Assembly: GCA_040954595.2 (NCBI GenBank)
Contig: CM082589.2
Span: 5,952,001 to 6,016,000, forward strand
Direction of reading: 5' to 3'
Source of the DNA: Balanoglossus misakiensis
Taxonomy: Eukaryota; Hemichordata
Length of the DNA stretch: 64,000 nt
A model generated the notes under the pieces. It was not told where the DNA came from and did not search any database. It saw only the letters and a list, made by a program, of their open reading frames with translations. Shown here piece after piece: positions 48,953-64,000 of this stretch. Numbering within the stretch: the first letter of the stretch is position 1; every line of letters begins with the position of its first letter. The translations under genes and the position numbers were made by a program.

Positions 48953-50315
48953 TCACGTCGATAATATACCCCTTATGAATTCTGTATGAGAAAATAACAG
49001 AAAGAATTAATTGTAAACCAACAAATCTATTTGTACATGTATTCAGTGTACAAATTATGCGAAACCTGTCCATACGGGTCGCGAAAGACAATCTATTTGG
49101 TTGGGGGCAGTCATCTTGGGGGTATTTTTTGAAATTACACCAAAAGTTGGAAGACCACTCCGAGAAACATGGCATGAATTAAACAAAAAGAATTGCGAAT
49201 TTTTACTAAGCTTACCGTCATATTTGATGAGGCCATCATTATCAGTGTCAAGGTCAGCTATCAATTCATCGACTTCTGTGTCGGATAGTTTTTCGCCCAG
49301 TTGGGTTAAAACACTTCTGATTTCTGAGGTTTTGATGAAGCCATTTCCGTCCTTGTTGAAGACTCGAAACGCTCGTATCGTTTCTTCTTTTTCGTTGTCT
49401 TCTCCTTTGCTAATCCGGCTTGCCATGATAGTCAGGAATTCCGGGAAATCAATGTTGTCCGTTTCCACAAAAACAGCTGTCATATAAAAAAAGACTCGCC
49501 CTTCAATAGTCAACATACAGTTTAATTTATATCATCAATGCATTGGCAGGAGTTTATGGGGTATTATTTAAAAGTATGAAACACTCGACGCCAACGAGAA
49601 AATTTAAGTTTGCGCCATTCAAATAAATGATGATAACTTCTCAAACGTTTTGTCTTGTCAACATTATTGATCGTTTGCCCAACTCACCATCTTTTCTGTT
49701 TCTGATTATTTCTCGAATCTCGCGCTCCGTGATCAAAGGTCCCGTTATTCGCAGAATATTTTCCAATTCCCTGACGTTGATGGCGCCGTCTTCGTCCTTG
49801 TCAAACAACGAGAACACCTCCTTCAGTCCTGGCGTTGAGAGAAAAGTGTTTGCTTTGATGTTATCGTTGTGTGCGCATAACAAAAGAGTGGGGAAAAGAT
49901 TCACGAAATAAATTTGCAAAATATGACAGGTATGCGACATGAAAATGATGACAGACATCTGTGCGTTCACACGGAATAAAACTGACCACGATCTGAAACC
50001 ATTTATCCAGTGGCACGAATTCGGGTGATTTTAACAGCAATATGTTATTAATATAACAACTGTTTGTATAACTCTTTCGCATAGACTAGTTAAATATCAA
50101 TGGATATATACAAGTCACAAACTTCACTAAAATGCGGAACTTATATATCGATTACAACATTGGCAGTCGCAGAAAAAATACAAGTGAACAATAATGCAAA
50201 CTTCACATCACCGGTACGCATTGCTAATCATGCTAAGTTGTATGAAATAATATTAACCCACAAAAACGTGGGCACATTGAGGCAACTTACTCGCTATCTG
50301 CTTTTCCGACAACAT
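48953..50315 (-). CDS. Calmodulin-like EF-hand protein with a lost second calcium loop
   Basis: Four exons: 50291-50315 (ATG at 50315), 49688-49828, 49216-49476, 48953-48981 (stop). 456 nt, 151 residues, calmodulin length. It begins [17 protein letters not shown] like calmodulin. Loop 1 [12 protein letters not shown] and loop 4 [12 protein letters not shown] are canonical 12-residue calcium loops. Loop 3 [12 protein letters not shown] has Asn in place of the first Asp. Loop 2 is replaced by [17 protein letters not shown], with no DxDxDG, so it should not bind calcium. A calmodulin or troponin C superfamily calcium sensor; the intron in codon 9 is typical of this family. Not calmodulin itself, as true calmodulin is almost invariant in animals. 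Head-to-head with IFT172, 503 bases between start codons. Confidence 0.9.
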
Positions 50316-50818
50316 GTTGAACTGCAGAAGATAAAATAAACAATAATAGTTAAATGCGAAAGGATTGAAACCTGATTAGAAAACTTATGCGAAATTCAGA
50401 TTATTGTACAAAGGTACCGTTATACGTGCAATGCCTAAATATCCTGAACAAAGAAATCGTATACTCTGGCATATGGTTCAAACTAATTTATGACCTCTGA
50501 ACCCTGATAGTTTGGTTATTCATTAAGCTATGATGCAAACCACTGGTACTGTATATCAAGGAATGCAAAAGGTATTATTCTCAAAGTAATCGGGACTGTA
50601 CATAAAACATAGCGAAACAAAACAGTGCCCTCTTGCGCCGACATGATCCGATCCGTTGTTTGTGCTTTACCATGACGTCATCAAAACCTGTGCACACATT
50701 CCACAGGCAACAATCTTCAGCTGGTTGGACCGAGAGATACCAGAACCGGGAGCGTGAATGCATTTCGCTGAAACTATCCGTAATCAACCCGATTTGCGCT
50801 CAATGATCGAAATCTAAA
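50316..50818. promoter_or_regulatory. Shared promoter region, EF-hand gene and IFT172
   Basis: The 503 bases between divergent start codons must hold the core promoters of both genes, unless upstream non-coding exons exist. I see a perfect CRE (TGACGTCA) and no clear TATA box or full X-box. Confidence 0.6.
50673..50680. promoter_or_regulatory. Consensus CRE, TGACGTCA
   Basis: Full palindromic cAMP-response element about 140 bases upstream of the IFT172 ATG. An eight-base match can arise by chance, but its position in a promoter makes it plausible. Confidence 0.45.

Positions 50819-64000
<13,182 letters not shown>

Overview
This is a stretch of animal nuclear DNA: spliced genes with many short exons, introns of a few hundred bases with GT/AG borders, about 60% AT, and intergenic DNA full of short dispersed repeats. 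Gene content and repeat density suggest an invertebrate deuterostome. Amphioxus (Branchiostoma) is my best guess, not a proven one. I see no bacterial or viral genes, tRNA, rRNA or CRISPR array.

Layout, left to right. (1) Minus strand, 1-1774: first three coding exons of an SLC17A9/VNUT-like vesicular nucleotide transporter. (2) 2293-4150: a minisatellite of about 22 units of about 87 bp, with arms that can pair within each unit. (3) Minus, 6725-13273: a complete four-exon NUDT3/DIPP-type Nudix hydrolase. (4) Minus, 15157-33048: CC2D2A, a ciliary transition-zone protein, reconstructed here as 37 coding exons and about 1737 codons that stay in frame throughout. (5) Minus, 34050-35362: a three-exon histamine N-methyltransferase (HNMT)-like gene. 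(6) Minus, 37196-38437: a carbohydrate sulfotransferase with its coding region on one exon. (7) Minus, 44974-47484: a six-exon EgtD-type histidine-specific methyltransferase homologue. (8) Minus, 48953-50315: a four-exon calmodulin-like EF-hand gene. (9) Plus, 50819 to the window end: IFT172, 34 coding exons (1555 codons); the last roughly 200 codons lie outside.

Two genes, CC2D2A and IFT172, serve cilium assembly and gating. Each has a candidate RFX X-box near its start. The HNMT-like and EgtD-like genes are both SAM methyltransferases from families that act on histidine-type substrates, and they sit about 10 kb apart on the same strand with only the sulfotransferase between them. Key substrate residues known from the founding enzymes look replaced in both, so the substrates are open.

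At least seven families of short non-autonomous repeats occur in several copies. Three end in TTAA-containing inverted repeats, and several copies sit within a few bases of splice sites. Exon borders were read by eye from GT/AG signals, reading phase and homology. Most should be exact, but a few may be off by one or two bases.
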